From contig NC_135553.1 in assembly GCF_964340395.1 (NCBI RefSeq), positions 8,797,501 through 8,861,500 of the forward strand: 64,000 bases of DNA. Reading direction: 5' to 3'. The translations under genes and the position numbers were made by a program. Numbering within the stretch: the first letter of the stretch is position 1; each line of letters starts with the position of its first letter. Below the pieces are notes generated by a model. That model saw nothing but the letters and a program-made list of their open reading frames with translations. It did not search any database and was not told the origin of the DNA. Below are positions 49,245 through 62,221 of this stretch, piece by piece. Source of the DNA: Glandiceps talaboti. Lineage: Eukaryota; Hemichordata; Enteropneusta; Spengelidae.

Positions 49245-49663
49245 AGACTTTGGGACAATCTCACAATGTCGCACAAGCTCAATAAACAAACATCGTTCAT
49301 TTAGGTCAAAAACCTCCCCTCCCCTCCCCTCTCCCCCTAAATGAATGTTCACAAGTGCAACATCAAACATTTATATATGGTGTAAACTGTGATGATATAC
49401 TGTAGCGGTCACACTTCTACGATCGATGTAATGTAAAAACATGATTGTAAACACATTAAAATACTACTAGAAACCCAGCACCATATCTCACATTAGAAGT
49501 ATATTTTTATCAACTTTAATATCAACATCTCAATAGTAAATACAAAAGCTAAGTGCAAAAATGAAGTTCAGCAATTACATTGACATCAGACCCCCCCCCC
49601 CCCCTAAACGAACCAAGTTCAATTATTGAGCTTGTGTGACATTGTGCGATCGTCCCTAAGTCT
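49245..49663. mobile_element. MITE-like element with ~60-bp terminal inverted repeats ending in C-rich tracts
   Basis: The left arm AGACTTTGGGACAATCTCAC then AATGTCGCACAAGCTCAATA and TTCATTTAGG is mirrored on the right (49598-49663, inverted) by TTAGGGACGATCGCACAATG and TCACACAAGCTCAATA. C-rich tracts (CCCCTCCCC at 49315-49338; C14 near 49591-49604) sit at or next to the inner arm ends. The 420-base element has no ORF. Confidence 0.75.
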
Positions 49664-52574
49664 TGAATCATGATGAAGTGATGGCAAGTTCAAAGATGAA
49701 AAGACAATTTCACTATCATACAAGCTTTGTACGTACATGCAATAATCTATACTGCTACCACTGCAGTAGGCTGTAAGACCACATTCATGCCATACTATTA
49801 GCCAGTGGTATAGAAGCCTGATTCACGGATGAACAACACGATATATGTACTAATCTTACAGCCACTGCAGTGCATTGTAAAACATTGAGGGTAATCTTTT
49901 GTGTCTGAATTTTTTACAGTAAATTTGAACTGCATTTATGGAATTGAATTCCTAAATAGCACAGTACATTGCAGTACTACTAGACATGTTTAGAAACGTT
50001 GGTTGTTGTTCAAGTGTGTACACTAGTACAATTGAGACTGACAAGGTAAGATTTCAGTAGTCAGCACATCTCACACATTTTACTTTTGACCAAAATATTC
50101 AATACATGTAAATCTATACTGCAACTAGCTGCATACAATACAAATCAAACAGCATATGTGACCATTTAATACATGTACATCTATAACTATCAATATATGT
50201 AATGGGTACACCTATACAGTCATGTAGCTGTGATTTTCTACATCAAGGAATGTGGAAAATAAGTTGTTTTAATAATTAATTATCTATGTTATCGACAAAT
50301 TTACATGCACATGTACACATTACATCTCAAAAATCTATCAATACAGTCCATAAGAAAAGTCTGACCCCCCCCCCCCACAATAAGTTATTTCGTCCAATTT
50401 GTATTTCATCATATTCAATCCATAGTTATTGACACACAAAAATATGAAATTCCTTGTAAAAATAGAACATAAACATCCAAATATCACATCTGTATTTGTA
50501 TAAAATACAACTATGCATATATTGTACATTTTATGTATGTACATTTGTACAGTGTAGTGTGAAGAACTGTAGTGTATATCAAATAACTGAAAAATAACAA
50601 AAAGTATGAGTAAATATAAAATGTAAATACATGATGTACTACATGTATCATATTTATTTCAATTTTAGATTGACACTGCAAGTACATACACATGTACATT
50701 GTAGTGAATGTATAGGAAACTTACCAAAATATTTCTAATTATATTCTATATGATTGTGTGTATGTAGTATATAGCAGGGTCATTCTTATTTTGTGTATAC
50801 ATGTGTACATACAAACTATACACATGTACATTTTTCATATTATAAATTGTGTTATTTTGACCTAATGGTGACCCCTCCTGTTAAAGTGTTGACAGTTTGC
50901 ATCATTTCATAATCCGTCTTAGTGTGTTAAAGCTACATTTAATTTATACAATATGTACTCAATTATTGAACACAAGAGAACACATTTATTTCTCTACTGA
51001 GCACACTGGATGTTTCAATGATCACAGACTTCATCATGTACAAATGTACATGTATCTCTCTCTGAATGGAGGTGGATGCTAAATACTTTTTTTTTTTCAA
51101 TTATTACAAAGATGTTGCTCTGTTTCATTCTGGCTCATAATATTATAGAAAAGTCCTACATTTTACGTTACCGGATCTCAATTTTAACTCGGAAACCAAA
51201 ATTTACCTTTTATGAGTTGATTTTTTGCAAGTTTTTGTGTAAAATATAAAATAGGGAGTGACAAAATGCACTTCGCTGTTATATCAGACAACAAAGAAAA
51301 GAACGAATGAAAAAAGTGAATTTGTTTGATTATCATAGAATCTACAATCTTTCAAAGGTATAAATCATTTTTTGTAATCACAGTGTCTCTAAAATATTCA
51401 CCAACCACATAATGATACAAAAGTCTGCCTCAGAAAACATCAAAATGACCCTAAAATAAATTGGGAAATTTCCATAAACTATTCATGCATTTTCTTATCC
51501 ATTAAATTATTTTTGATTCGTTGATGTCCTCCAGTGACCCAATATCACACCTGAATTTATTGATTGATATTCAGAAAGGGTGAACCTGAGGGACAAATAT
51601 TATTACAGTAAATGACTTAATATCTTGAAAATGAAAGCTTACACAAATCATTTGTGCAAAATACAAAGAAAGTAGACTCCTTTCAATCTTGTTTCTATGG
51701 AAACACAATTTCTGATATTCCCCACAGAGTTCTGAATTCTAACAAGGCGGCCATCTTGGATCATAACAATTTGTCAAATCTGGTTGGACCTTTTTTAAAA
51801 TATAATTTTTACACTGATCCCACATTTCATCGTTCATTCAAGTCAAGTGTGAAATATTCAGTTTTCATTTAAGGGAATTTTCGTACTTTTTAAAACATAT
51901 TTTTAGACTACAATAATTTAAATCATTGACAGAATATTATGGCAATTAAAGTACATGTATGTTCCTGGTAACTATACTACGGCTGTATTTCTATCATCAT
52001 GCATATTATGGAAGGGAACTGGTTCTACATCTCTTATTAGAAGATCTCAAGTATATTTGTACATGCAATAGATAGATCTTTTAACTTGCCCAGTATTACA
52101 CACGCACAATCACACAATCACGTACCAAAATGACCTTTACATTTTTACGGGGATTTCTGATTCTAGGCTGTTGCTAGAGCCTTGAATTGTTTAGCTGGAA
52201 TATTGAATTGTCTGTGTGTGTCTCGATCTGCCAGTCTCATTACCATTAGAAAGGGGTCAGCACAGAAATGCTGTCTGTAGGCTATAAAACTGACAAAGAT
52301 TGCAATGAATCTGCTGGCTAGCAAATAGTCTAATATAGGAAAACCTCGTTCAACAATGTCTTCAGCTTGCAGACCAATGCCGGTGTAAATAATTGATGCT
52401 GCAGGAAATCTTAAATTGGAGCAATGGAAAGGAAAAGCCTATTATGTATCCTCTATTGATTTATGCATGTTTCCTTGGCAAGACAGTTATCCAAGGCTGT
52501 TTAGTGTTTGCTACATTGGACTTCACAAAATGTACATGCACACATTAATTTAGAGTTCTCCTTCAGGATGTTTT

Positions 52575-52815
52575 CATATGCATATTAGGTCATTTGCATA
52601 TATGTATAGAATCTTTTGTTATGCTGATGTGTTTTACTGAAATCATATTGGCTCATATCATACTTCATATCATTTTGGTTAATCTGCATACGGATAGAAT
52701 TGTTTGTTAGGTTGATTGATTTCTGTTTCACAAGAAATGATTGAATATGGATCCATATCAATGTGTATAGCACATTTGATAATTTACATATGAATGGAAT
52801 CTTTTGTTATGTTGA
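52575..52815. repeat. Degenerate tandem repeat, about three ~100-bp units
   Basis: Units share CATTTGCATATATGTATAGA, ATCTTTTGTTATG(C/T)TGAT and a CATATCA segment. Divergence is high. Confidence 0.6.
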
Positions 52816-55800
52816 TTGCTTCAATTGTTTTCCTGAAGTTGTAAGATACGAGCCCATATGTTCTATAAAATCTTTGGGGAGACCAGCGCAAATTGACTTG
52901 TTGAAAATAACTCAAGTTGATGTTCAAATGAAATATGGGAAATAACTACAAATACTGAAAGGAAATGACTAAAAATAACTAAAATGTCAAAACAAATTCC
53001 TCAATATCTTTCATACCCTGCTTACGAAACCAGGAATTTTTTTTAATCATTCAACTGAACTCAAAACATTCCATACATCCCACACACATGAACATTCTTT
53101 CTCTCACATGTTATTCTGTTCACAAGAAAAAGATATTTAACACAAAGCATGACAAATTCTGACTGTTAAATATAATTTCACAATTTGGATCAATTTTTTA
53201 TAACACAAGATGCCTCAATTATAGATAACCATAAACAGTCCGTCTCCTTTCTGAAAAGTGGATTTTCTGATGTATTATAAATAGATGTATAATGTAAACT
53301 GAATGGCCTGTAGAGAATCGATTTCAGTATCTTTGCTGACTTCTGTCTGTGACTATGTCCTTGCAACTATGTAAGCATGAGAGGACATACTCACAGATCA
53401 AACTTTTGAATGGATTGTGTCCAGTGACTTTTGACAATGACTGTGATGTCATTGTTTGAAATAATTACATCAAGGTAGTACACAAGAAATTGGACAATTT
53501 TTTCAGTCCTGTAAAGTGTAGTTTGTTCTGCAATATGTACATGTACAGTGTATACATAAATATTTTTCTCAGATACAAACATTACTAAATGCTATTTTTA
53601 AACTTTTTTGGGACCAAAGACATTTTATCCTAAGAAGTGTTTAAATGTAGTGTGCATGTCACAAGGTAGTGCAATGTGATGGGCGTTAGATTACCACAAT
53701 CTGCAACACTAGCTGAGGATGACGTGTGTAGGAATGATAACAGTGTCTTGATACTGTGTGTTCACCATATTTAACATAGTAGAGAATTATACCACCGGGA
53801 CACTATCTTACTGTGGATAATTATAGGTCACAATGTCTGCTGGCATAAACACATCAATCTATGACTTGGTCATAAATAAAACACAAGTATAACTACAGTT
53901 TTCCACTGGGAGAAAAATGCAGAGTGAAATGATGAGATGTGTAGATAACCCTAGGACCATAGAGATGTATGTATAGGTGTACACTCTACACTTTCCTTCA
54001 GAAATGTATCAGAGACATTTAACCCATGGAACAAATGTAGTCAGGGTTTGGCAAGCTTAAATGGAAAGGAGATCTTGTGAATTCACTTTGTTTGGCTATT
54101 AAATGAGATAAAATGCACTGGTCATTCACTTTCACTTATATCAGCACAGACGTTCTATCAATCTGAACTTAGGAGGAAGTGACATACGAGACTTGCAATG
54201 CAACTTCTGTAAACATATTGCTGACTGCTTCTATTGTTATGGTAATTATAAAATATGTTTGACCAACAACCTACTTCAATTTACATCCATCTTGTTAAAT
54301 TTCTTGAAACCACGGCTCTAATATTCAAAGAATACATCTGTCATAAATTGTACTGTATCGTATTCTAGTGTATGGGGAGGTGAAAATCTTCAGCATTTCT
54401 ATATAAATATCAGTTCTTATCTTATGTACAAGTGTAGGATTTACATAGTTCTTCTGTTTAAATCAACATATTTTTAAGTAGTACAATAACTGCATTACAG
54501 TGCCAGAATGTATTTCAAAGGCCCAGATCTGATTTGGATTAAAATTTAGGAGTGACAAATAGTTGTTTGTTTGAATGAAAAATTGATCCAGAAAAGAGTG
54601 ATTCTATCTAAGGCTCAACTGATACGATAACACCGATGTAAGAGAACATGGGAAGGAATCCCCAGCCTTTAATGTTACATGCCTACATCTCTTTGTGAAA
54701 TAAGTACTTGGTATAATTTACAGAATCTGTACCCAAATGAGTTAAATTACTAAAACAGTCATTTCTATTTATTCAATATTGTATTCATTTGTTGTTTTGA
54801 TTTTTGCACTTCATAAAATATCATAAAATTCCTGTGTATAACAATCATTGCAGTCTGTACATTCCAAAGTACTGTATCTATCTCATTTACACTTCTTATG
54901 AAACCAAATATTTCAATTTCCAACATGAGCATTTTGAATAGCTGTTTTACATGTACCAGCCATTGTTCAAGACAACAAAGAACTTGTATATGATATGATA
55001 TTAATGTCGGCGTAGTGAGAAATTCAGCATATACAGTCGGTTCATTATGATATAGGAACTAACGGTCATCACTGGTCATCACTCTTCATCGCTGTAATCC
55101 CTAGGGGAAGCTAGCTTGAAGCCGTTTCATTATGAAGTTCATTAAATATTCAATTGCTGAGCTTATCTTCTAGTCGAGGGTAGGAAAAGATAAATTTATG
55201 GAAACCTAGGTAAATGAACCGCTTGATAAATAGGGACACAGTCAAGAGATACACTGCTTGCGGTGTAAATCACATGTTCATTCAAGGACAAAGCTGCATG
55301 TATTTGATAATAAAATAGCAATAACTTGGATACCAAGATGGTGACAATGACACTGTAGCACAGGTAAGGTTTCTCTTATAATTTTCAAGATGGTACTGAA
55401 GTTCAACTGATGTGCTTGTTCAATCTTGTATTCATTTTATATGAAGCAGCGAGTCAATATTCTTTTTAAGTTTTGGATTCTAAATCAGATAATCATTGCA
55501 ATGCCTTTAACATGTACATTATTCACTGTATAGGTAGTCAAATCTATTTGGGTGTAAATACTTGTATCCTATAATTGTAGTACTGTGACATAGCTATATA
55601 CATGAATTGTTCACTTTTGAATATTTTAACATGATGAATAACAGTTATCTACATTGTATCTCTCGGTACCTGAAATAGAATACTAGTATTACTGCCTAGG
55701 CACATCATAAAAATGATGAACATTCGATTTCTTGGTTGAGATCATAACTTCCGCTCCACTCACTTCACATCATACAATTCTATAGGCGCCTGTGAGAATA

Positions 55801-55973
55801 AGTCGATCTTCTTGCTCTATTTTGACCCTCTAGGATGAGGTAAAAAGCTATTGAAGTTACCAAGAATTTTATCAGCTGGTTATAATAATCACTATTACTG
55901 CTAAATATACCACCATCTTTTGTTATCATAATCACCACCAGAATCACCACAACCACCATCGCTGCCGTTGTTG

Positions 55974-56018
<45 letters not shown>

Positions 56019-56088
56019 CCCGCATCATCATCATCATGATTCATCACCATCATCATTATCATCATCATTATTGTCACCACCATTACCA
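55974..56088. repeat. (ATC)n trinucleotide repeat
   Basis: CAT/ATC triplets are pure from about 55974 to 56018, then imperfect (CACC, TTAT interruptions). The poly-His and poly-Asp/poly-Met frames are artefacts. Confidence 0.95.
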
Positions 56089-57503
56089 TTACCAAAATCT
56101 CAATTTTTTTCAACACAAGACAAGAAGAGGTTATGGCTTTTGCAAATTCAGTACTTTAGATTACAAATGGCTTGATATTTTGTCAAATCTGTATTGTTGT
56201 CCAGCTGTTTTCCAAGTACATAACACAATGTGTTCTACAATATGCCTGCAGACACAGGGGTCATGTCCTTTCATACAGTCAGTTAGTCTCTAGTAGAGGC
56301 TTTCCATGGTTTCTGAATGTATGACTTTTCAGGTCAGAACTGACTGCAACAACTGCATTTGTACATTGTGTCAAAGATCATATATATTTGATTTTGATGT
56401 TTCCTTTCCAGCATACTTTATACCTCTATGCATATCTATACATTATAACTGTCCTACAGTCAACCAAACATGTTCATTGTTCTGCTTTTTTTATTTCTAG
56501 GTTAGAAAGTCTTTGCATATAAGGCTCCATTTGGAATTCACAACACTTGAATTCATACCTTGGTACATCGTATAGTGTACTGATATAGTTCATCAGTTTC
56601 TGAAATCTTGCCTGCCTACATGTACCTCAATACTACTAACTTGTGAATAGATGTTTTTCTGAGAAATTTGAATTTATTAGATTAGGTTAGTAACCTTTAT
56701 TCATATTGATATAAAATTTGCTATATAGTATACAATTTGTATATGTGTCATTGTTGAGATCTTAAAGGGCCATGTTTCGATCCCAGGTCATTTGTTATCT
56801 TAATGCGGTTTACACCCCACCCCACCATTAAGATGGCACCCAGAGGCTGGGTTATTTGGCTTGACAATAGTGTTTCAACTCATTTGCCATCTGGAGCAAA
56901 ATCTGTTGACCAAGTACATTTACATTAGTCTAGTTCCTATACAGTATCGTTATGATTTATACCTTCACTCACACTGTTACAGTGTTAGACCACAGTTGGC
57001 ATCCAGACTACATTTACATCTAAAGCCTCAGCCAGATCCAGTTTGCTGAGACTCCGGGCTACAGAATGCCAGGCAGATTTTACAGGCACAATTTAGATTA
57101 GGGTTCAACTTTAGGAGTGATAAACAGTTGTGTGGCAGAGGTACACATATAGATAAATTTGTGAAGAGCAAAAAGAGTTATCAGAAATTCTAAATTGCTT
57201 CACTGATTAGATAACACAGTTACACTTAGTACATACCAGAATTATTAAAGCCGGGATTGAAAACCTCTTCCTGAATACTGACCCTCTTGTTAGAATAGCA
57301 TCACTGCAGATTAGATGGTTGGTTTAAAATGTATCATTTTGAGTAATTACTCGTCAGTGATTGGTGGGGGGCCTGCGTACGTCATTGTAGTCTAAGTTAT
57401 GCATTTATGTTTGCGCATGGGTATATCGTGTCTTTTGCCTCATGTGTCAGGCAGTTGTGTTCAGAGTCTGTAGTGTAAACAACGTGTATTGAAGTTCTGA
57501 AGG

Positions 57504-58142
57504 ATGCACGTCGGGCGAAGCAGGCTTGTTATGTCACTAAGAAATTGTTCCGGTTGCGGAGAACCAATTCAAGGGCACAAAGGGCTCAGTGGACGTTTCT
57601 GTGTTGCCAGAATGGCGGATGGTGAAAGTAAAACAACGGACACGGAACCGGAGAGTACGGCCAGTGAAGACAGCACTGCTTCTACTGCTAACACGGAGGG
57701 TAAGGAACTGAAACATCGTAACCGTAAGTCAAGAACTACTGCTAAGCCTGGCGTGCAGACGCAGATTGATGCTATAACAGATCAACTGAACCTTTTAACA
57801 AATCAATTGGGATCATCCCGTGCACGCAACTCGCAGAAAGAACATTCAGCGAAAACGGGTTACAACCTTGGTGACCTTAGGAGAGAAAGCCGTATTGAAA
57901 GGTCAATGAACACTTTATTGTACGGGAAGTCCAAAGGGGAAGTATCGTCGCCGGCATCGTCAACATTGACAGATTCGGACTCAAGTTTTTCGCATACAAC
58001 AACAAGCTCTAAGAAGAAACGTGCATCATTTCAGCCAAAGAACAAGGCGCGAACCGAACATAGTAGCAAGATGTTCAGGAGAAGTGGGAAAAACAAGTCA
58101 CATGATGTCGACGGACGCGGACAGTTGTCATGCAATGTCTAA
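57504..58142 (+). CDS. Uncharacterised 212-codon ORF with a CX2CX6HX7C motif; probable mobile-element (retroelement gag-like) remnant
   Basis: An uninterrupted ORF encodes 212 residues. It starts MHVGRSRLVM (Met10 is an equally good start). It then carries C15, C18, H25 and C33 in the context CSGCGEPIQGHKGLSGRFC, a compact zinc-binding-like motif. Next come a Ser/Thr/Glu-rich acidic stretch (about 40-65), a helical QTQIDAITDQLNLLTNQLG segment (about 91-109), and a Ser-rich then Lys/Arg-rich tail (about 150-205). It is GC- and CpG-richer than the surrounding DNA and is the only long ORF in the window not made of simple repeats. Short N-terminal C/H motifs plus a basic tail resemble gag-like proteins of marine-invertebrate retroelements such as the DIRS type. 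No reverse transcriptase, recombinase or LTR was found nearby, so the element type is unknown. It could instead be a host gene's first exon. Confidence 0.5.
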   Translation: MHVGRSRLVMSLRNCSGCGEPIQGHKGLSGRFCVARMADGESKTTDTEPESTASEDSTASTANTEGKELKHRNRKSRTTAKPGVQTQIDAITDQLNLLTNQLGSSRARNSQKEHSAKTGYNLGDLRRESRIERSMNTLLYGKSKGEVSSPASSTLTDSDSSFSHTTTSSKKKRASFQPKNKARTEHSSKMFRRSGKNKSHDVDGRGQLSCNV

Positions 58143-59519
58143 TTGGTTCACAGTCTGTTATCTGCCTAATTAACACTTCCTTCTCTACAGGACACCACAG
58201 GTTCCTGTGGTTTGTTTTCTTGATTACAGGAACTCCAATGAATCATTTGGGTATGCACTGATGAAGAGGGACATTTTATTGACATATCTGAACTAGTGAA
58301 GCAGATGACGAAATAATTGGAGTTTGCTCCAGTGCTCCCACCTCCATGGTAGCACAGTTCAGCTCAATCGTGTCAAAGGTCAGCGACGAATCTCAAATGG
58401 GTGGTAAATCAAAACTGAACACAGCTGTTCAGCTTTGATACCACATACATTTATGTATGACATGTCTCGACAGGATATGGTTTCATTGCAGATAGCTCTA
58501 GGTTTCGATCCTCATTCAACATTTTCCTGCATAAATTACAAAACTGGTTGGGTGGGTGCAATTACCCATTATGAAACTTAACTTGACAGTAACTTGTTTG
58601 CATTAGCGAGATTGACAGCATACTAACTCTGAACTTTCCATAGAACATTCCCAAAAGCTATTGAGCATGAAATCATGTTTTGTGAGCACAGCATGTCTGT
58701 CTGGTCAGTTTACAATTCATGTACTCAGTAGACTGCTGACAGTTTGAAGTGGTTATTTCGTCAAAGAGAATGGGTAAACCACTAAAAAACAAGACAATGC
58801 AGCACTTAAAGAGAGTGGTAAGAAGAGCCTCCGCTATATTCTCAACTAGATACAGCCAACACTGTACTTTCAGGACCATAGAAAGAATTCAAATACTGCG
58901 GTGTCTTTCCATTGTGCAGCATACCGAATCTCATTGACAGAGGTCAAAGTTGAGAAAGGTAGAAGAATGGTAGGGTACACTGCTCCATATCAACTAAGCA
59001 TTAGTAGTTAAGGGTAGTCTCATGTTGTCACTTACAGGTACAGTCAGACATGATTTCAGGAGTGTGATAAATACTTGACTGGTAGAGCTTTTCATCTCAA
59101 TCTTGAAATGATAGAAAAATCCCTATACATGTAATCACTATTTGACTACTTAAGATGAACTTCATCAGATGACTGTTGACTTGCCCCTTTCAAATCCCAC
59201 ATGCAAATTCACTAGTTCAAGATGCAATCGCCTATCCTTTATTCTTCATACAATGTATTAGATTCCCTATCACAAACAAAATACAAATTCAAATACAGAT
59301 CAGTATCAAAAAAACTGGCTTTAAAGTGATGTAGTATTCCATGTTATGTTGGTGGATACATCGTAAGTTTAAAAATTTGATTACTTTATCTTCTAGTGGT
59401 ATGATTCTGTTACTACAATGCAAAAACTTTGTCTTCCATATGATCTATCCTATACTTAACAATGTAACATCACACTAGTGAACCTTGTGTTGAGTAAGGG
59501 TTTCAATTGCAATGAACAA

Positions 59520-60145
59520 ACACAACATGTGATAATGTGAGACATCCCCTAAAGTACAAGATAGACTATTTCCAACCCAAATATGGTAATTTGAAAAGTC
59601 GATGATTAGATTCTAGATGTATGTATATGAAACAAGTCTTTCCAGCCATACATGATGTATGTTGAATAATGTGAGACAACCCCTAAAGTAGACTATTTAC
59701 TTCCCAAACATGGCAATTTGAAATGAATATTATTACAGACTCAACACAACGTTTATGAAATCAGTCTTACCTATTGACAATCACAGGCACTGACATGTAA
59801 GATATCCCCTAATATGGACTATAGTATTTACAACCAAAACATGGCAATTTGAAATGTATATTAATAGATGGTGTGTTTATGAGAGACTAGCCTATCTTTT
59901 TGGGTCTTTTCATTTACAATATTTTGAGACACCCCTAAAGTGGAAGTTATTTTATATAATACTACCAATACACATTTGAAGTGTACATTATTCAATTCTA
60001 TCTGTTTACCAAACTAGCCTTTCCATATGAAAAACAAATGTAATAATTTGAGACACCCCTAAAGTGGACTAACGTGTTTACAACCCAAACATGGGAATCT
60101 GACATGTATATTACTAGATTCTAAATCATGTTTTTGAAAAAAGCC
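59520..60145. repeat. Degenerate tandem array, about five ~125-bp units
   Basis: Each unit has AATGTGAGACA(T/C)CCCCTAA, AGT(A/G)GACTA, ACCCAAACATGG(C/T)AAT and TTGAAATG...ATTAGATTCTA, then CTAGCCTTTCCA-like words. Confidence 0.8.
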
Positions 60146-60215
60146 TTACATTATATTGTTGGTACTAACAAAATGACATTTATATATGCCTTTGTCATTA
60201 ATTCTTTCGAGAAGG

Positions 60216-60228
60216 AGGGGGGGGGGGG

Positions 60229-60261
<33 letters not shown>

Positions 60262-60263
60262 CA
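60216..60263. repeat. Poly-G / (TG)n / (TA)n compound tract
   Basis: A G-rich run passes directly into TG dinucleotides and then TA dinucleotides. Confidence 0.95.
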
Positions 60264-61540
60264 ATGTTTGTTTGAATAAAATTACAATCATTATCCAAAT
60301 ACCAGTATACCATGGCCTTGACATATTTACTCAGAAGTAAAGCCTGTGTTTGTTTGTTTTTCAGTCTTGAAAATTTAAAAAAAAATCAATCTTGCCTTTG
60401 GAAGAGGCTCTAACAAAAGCAAAGAGTGAATTTTTTTCATCATTTTACAGTGCACATTATCATGTGTGATGAAGAAAGCAAGCATTTGTAATTTTTCTGT
60501 GACTACATTTTGTAGTACATTTTGTATGACGATGAATATGATGGAATTTCCAAAGTGCTGAAATTGACTAACTTGTCTGGATTTTGACACACATTACATT
60601 TCATAATATAACTCTAGGAAATAAAAAAATAGTCACGAAATGAGCATATGTAGTTTATAGATTCACGGCCACAACATAAGTAAAAGGCAAGGAAATCTAG
60701 GCCTGGTACTACAATTACTTCTACAGCCCATTTATATTCATTCTGCATCTCTGCCAGAGGAAGTACCATAATCATTATGGGTAAATCGCTGAATGTACTG
60801 CCAAATAATGACATATGCTCACATTTCAGCTCTCCAGTCTGATCATGTTTACTAGCAACGTATTTGAAGTCCTGCATTCTTTGCTTACAAGTCACACTTG
60901 ATCAAACTTGTACACAATGTTTAATTCATACACCATATTCAATTCAACACACAATACTAAATACATATATTTAACCTCTTTTGACTCTGTCCCGCTATGT
61001 AACAGTTAAAAAATTTTAAACTCACAGCACAGGTCTTACTGTTTTCTGTCAGTAAATAAAAAAAGTTCTGTTGTACATAGCAGCCTTAGTTTTCAAGTTC
61101 AATTCTGCTATGTAATCATACCTTGATCTTAACATTAACTGTCAATTAGTACACAATAGATAATTTTCTTTCCAAAGTTACCTAAGTTAACTGTTTGTCA
61201 TTTCATCCTGGTTAAACATCTGGGGTGTTTACACTGTAAATATACATACTGACTACCTGTAAATCCGAGACAACAAACAGTGATTATTTCAAATGATTGC
61301 CTTTCTACATATTCAAACACAGGTGTTTGTCTGTTTTCTGGTATTGGCTTTGGTTTTGGTGAATTCCAAATGTATGTATGCCAAAATGTCGTGGTCAGGC
61401 TGCAACCAATATTGATTCGGTTATGAAAACACACTCCGATGTCTCTCCCCTTCTATTCAAGTATTGTCTATGGTCTCAGTTAGGGAACTATATGGCATGT
61501 CTTTCCCTTCTATTGTCTATATGGATTATGTGGGCCTAGA

Positions 61541-61700
61541 GACTTGGCTATCTGAATCAACATAGTGGTTTGTGACTTGGCTATCTGAATTAAACACAGT
61601 GGTTTGTGACTTAGCTATCTGAATTAAACATAGTGGTTTGTGACTTAGCTATCTGAATTAAACATAGTGGTTTGTGACTTAGCTACATGTATTTGAATCA
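61541..61700. repeat. Tandem repeat of ~34 bp, five copies
   Basis: TTGTGACTT(G/A)GCTATCTGAA plus TTAAACATAGTGGT is repeated head to tail. A diverged copy follows at about 61736-61775. Confidence 0.9.
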
Positions 61701-61919
61701 AACCATAGATCCTACACGTGTAGGGTCTATGATCAAACAGAGCAGCTTGTGACTTGGCTATCTGAATCAACACACTGTCAGTGATCAACATAACAACACT
61801 TTCAACCCAGTACATGTGTAACATATGTATTTAATATCAAAGCTGATCATTTTGCAAGTTTAGTTTGTTATTTTATTTGATAGATAACTAAACGTTTATT
61901 GCTGAACATAGCATGATTG

Positions 61920-61958
61920 TTGTTGACCGAAAAAATAAACAAAACTCTCGGTCAACAA
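61920..61958. repeat. Hairpin TTGTTGACCGA / TCGGTCAACAA
   Basis: Perfect 11-base inverted repeat with a 17-base AT-rich spacer. Too short to be called a mobile element. Confidence 0.6.
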
Positions 61959-62198
61959 GAGTCCTGCTGTATTCACAGCAGTAAAATTGTTCTTGTCTAG
62001 CAAGTAAAACAACAACTTGCCAAATGATCAGCTTTGCTTGATTCAGTAAATACATCTGTATATATTATGTACAGTGTTCTGGTGAACACTACCTGTTTTA
62101 GCTGTAAACAGATATGTTTAGCCATCACCTAAAGTATACAACGTATATCATAAGGATACTGTATAGGTCACAGCTACATGTAACTGTATAGCTATAGG

Positions 62199-62221
62199 GA
62201 CTAGACTAGACTAGACTAGAT
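62199..62221. repeat. (GACTA)n pentanucleotide repeat
   Basis: Four and a half GACTA units. Confidence 0.9.

Larger units (their letters stand above)
29349..57503. other. Non-coding region upstream of the first recognised TTYH exon
   Basis: Either a long first intron of TTYH or promoter plus intergenic DNA. Both strands were read for the missing N-terminal exon (a Leu-Pro-His and Phe-x-Pro containing segment ending in phase 0) and none was convincing. Apart from the elements listed separately, it holds AT-rich sequence. CpG content rises only at about 45.06-46.1 kb (a repeat element) and near 57.4 kb. Confidence 0.5.

Noticed and set aside
55330-55375. Plus-strand donor-like CACAG-GTAAGGTTT as a possible exon of another gene
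   Set aside because: The preceding sequence has stops in all useful frames and no acceptor-bounded coding segment.
60614-60895. 93-codon minus-strand frame with a hydrophobic middle
   Set aside because: No recognisable family and no flanking splice sites that would extend it; consistent with chance in AT-rich DNA.
62094-62126. Minus-strand MAKHICLQLKQ followed by GTAGTG as a possible first TTYH exon
   Set aside because: Only 11 residues, weak donor, and none of the conserved N-terminal motifs.
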